Assembly (NCBI GenBank): GCA_947626135.1
Contig: CANQQZ010000001.1
Location: forward strand, 62,001-126,000
Direction of reading: 5' to 3'
Length of the DNA stretch: 64,000 nucleotides
Origin: an uncultured Clostridia bacterium
Lineage (GTDB): Bacteria; Bacillota; Clostridia; UBA1381
Part shown: piece by piece, positions 63,542 to 64,000 of the stretch
Position numbering within the stretch: position 1 is the first letter of the stretch
How the letters are laid out: the number at the start of each line of letters is the position of its first letter
Notes under the pieces: generated by a model
Told to the model about the DNA's origin: nothing
Database searches by the model: none
What the model saw: the letters and a program-made list of their open reading frames with translations, nothing else
Program-made: the position numbers and the translations under genes

Positions 63542-64000
63542 CTAATCTGCCGATTTGATTTCGGTATGAGGAGAAGGCGTCACATAGACAGTATTGTAAT
63601 GCTCATAAATTACCATACCGGGTTTTGCTCCGTTCGGCTTTTTTACATTTTTGACCTGAGTATAGTCTACCGGTACCTGCGATGAGGAACGAGCCTTGGA
63701 ATAGTACGCGGCAATTTCGGCAGCGGCGCGCATGACTGCTTCGGGAACGTCCTTATCAAGCCCGAGCTTTATAACAGTGTGCGAGCCGTGGATATTTTTC
63801 GTATGGAACCATATATCCAAGGAATTAGCCATGCGAAGTGTCAGATAGTCGTTTTGAGTATTATTCCTGCCGACATAAATATCAAATCCGCCGGATATAA
63901 AATGCATCGGTTTAGACGAGGATTGTGACTTGCCGCGCGCGGCAGCAGCACGTCCGCTTATATAACCCTCGTTTGTAAGCTCTGTACGGATTGCGTTCAA
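63542..64000 (-). CDS. rqcH: RqcH/NFACT protein, C-terminal part (runs off the window)
   Basis: Only the last ~150 codons are present; the 5' end lies beyond 64000. The NFACT-R domain is clear: FISGGFDIYVGRNNTQNDYL, MANSLDIWFHTKNIHGSHTV and VDYTQVKNVKKPNGAKPGMV. RqcH binds obstructed 50S subunits and directs alanine tailing of stalled peptides; older annotations call it fibronectin-binding protein FbpA. The first codon in the window is an internal leucine, not a start. Confidence 0.93.
   Translation of the reverse strand: MNAIRTELTNEGYISGRAAAARGKSQSSSKPMHFISGGFDIYVGRNNTQNDYLTLRMANSLDIWFHTKNIHGSHTVIKLGLDKDVPEAVMRAAAEIAAYYSKARSSSQVPVDYTQVKNVKKPNGAKPGMVIYEHYNTVYVTPSPHTEIKSAD

Noticed and set aside
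1..64000. CRISPR array, insertion sequence, phage or transposon ends
   Set aside because: No regularly spaced repeats, transposase or integrase motifs, or terminal inverted repeats with target duplications were seen; the only notable direct repeat is the promoter duplication at 21180-21353.

Overview
The window reads as a chromosomal segment of a strictly anaerobic, spore-forming Firmicute of the class Clostridia. Evidence: spoIIGA-sigE-sigG, an anaerobic ribonucleotide reductase with its activase, an [FeFe]-hydrogenase-like sensor, NfnAB, a Na+-translocating decarboxylase operon, a SCIFF peptide with its radical SAM maturase, and S-layer homology domains. Several genes point to pectin use, especially rhamnogalacturonan: KDG kinase, rhamnose mutarotase, rhamnulokinase, a secreted rhamnogalacturonan lyase, an arabinofuranosidase and an SGNH esterase. 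A pectinolytic gut Clostridium of the Monoglobus type would fit, but that is inference and no rRNA is present to test it. No phage, insertion sequence or CRISPR array was seen.

Layout. 1-2.5 kb: sporulation locus behind a Spo0A-type promoter. 2.6-5.4 kb: nrdDG. 5.4-9.9 kb: MATE exporter, then a [2Fe-2S] protein, a PAS-linked hydrogenase-like sensor and a PP2C phosphatase, followed by a structured non-coding stretch. 10.3-13 kb: KDG kinase facing a D,D-carboxypeptidase. 13.2-16.7 kb: HhH protein, then response regulator, histidine kinase and GerMN protein in overlapping frames. 16.7-21.1 kb: a 1433-residue acyl-CoA dehydratase/activase fusion behind a duplicated promoter. 21.5-22.9 kb: Yip1-like protein, RidA, tRNA-Ala. 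23.1-27.7 kb: carAB behind a leader-peptide attenuator. 28-31.2 kb: membrane protein and nfnAB. 31.3-33.3 kb: SCIFF peptide, maturase and rhamnose mutarotase.

33.3-42 kb is mostly housekeeping: DUF1015 protein, rplU-rpmA, tRNA-Leu, efp, a second D,D-carboxypeptidase, an rRNA pseudouridine synthase, mgtE and proC, with two small genes that are easy to miss. 42.1-47.2 kb (minus strand): five-gene biotin-dependent Na+-pump decarboxylase operon carrying two different carboxyltransferases. A BioY biotin transporter lies at 53.4 kb. 47.4-52.7 kb: helical protein, SGNH esterase, arabinofuranosidase, alpha/beta hydrolase and HAD phosphatase. 52.8-57 kb: acyltransferase-like membrane protein, bioY, dGTPase-like protein, a candidate small RNA, a small helical protein and an aldo/keto reductase. 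57-63.5 kb: rhamnulokinase, an SLH protein and a rhamnogalacturonan lyase. The window ends inside rqcH.

How the parts fit: pectin backbone is cleaved outside the cell, rhamnose is fed through RhaM and RhaB, and uronate-derived KDG through KdgK. NfnAB balances NAD(P)H and ferredoxin, and the decarboxylase operon can turn decarboxylation into a Na+ gradient. The most unusual signals are the carAB attenuator, the hybrid decarboxylase operon, the RR-HK-GerMN trio, the phosphatase-linked hydrogenase sensor, and three non-coding elements near 10.1, 21.2 and 55.4 kb. All functions are read from sequence motifs and family knowledge; no search was run.
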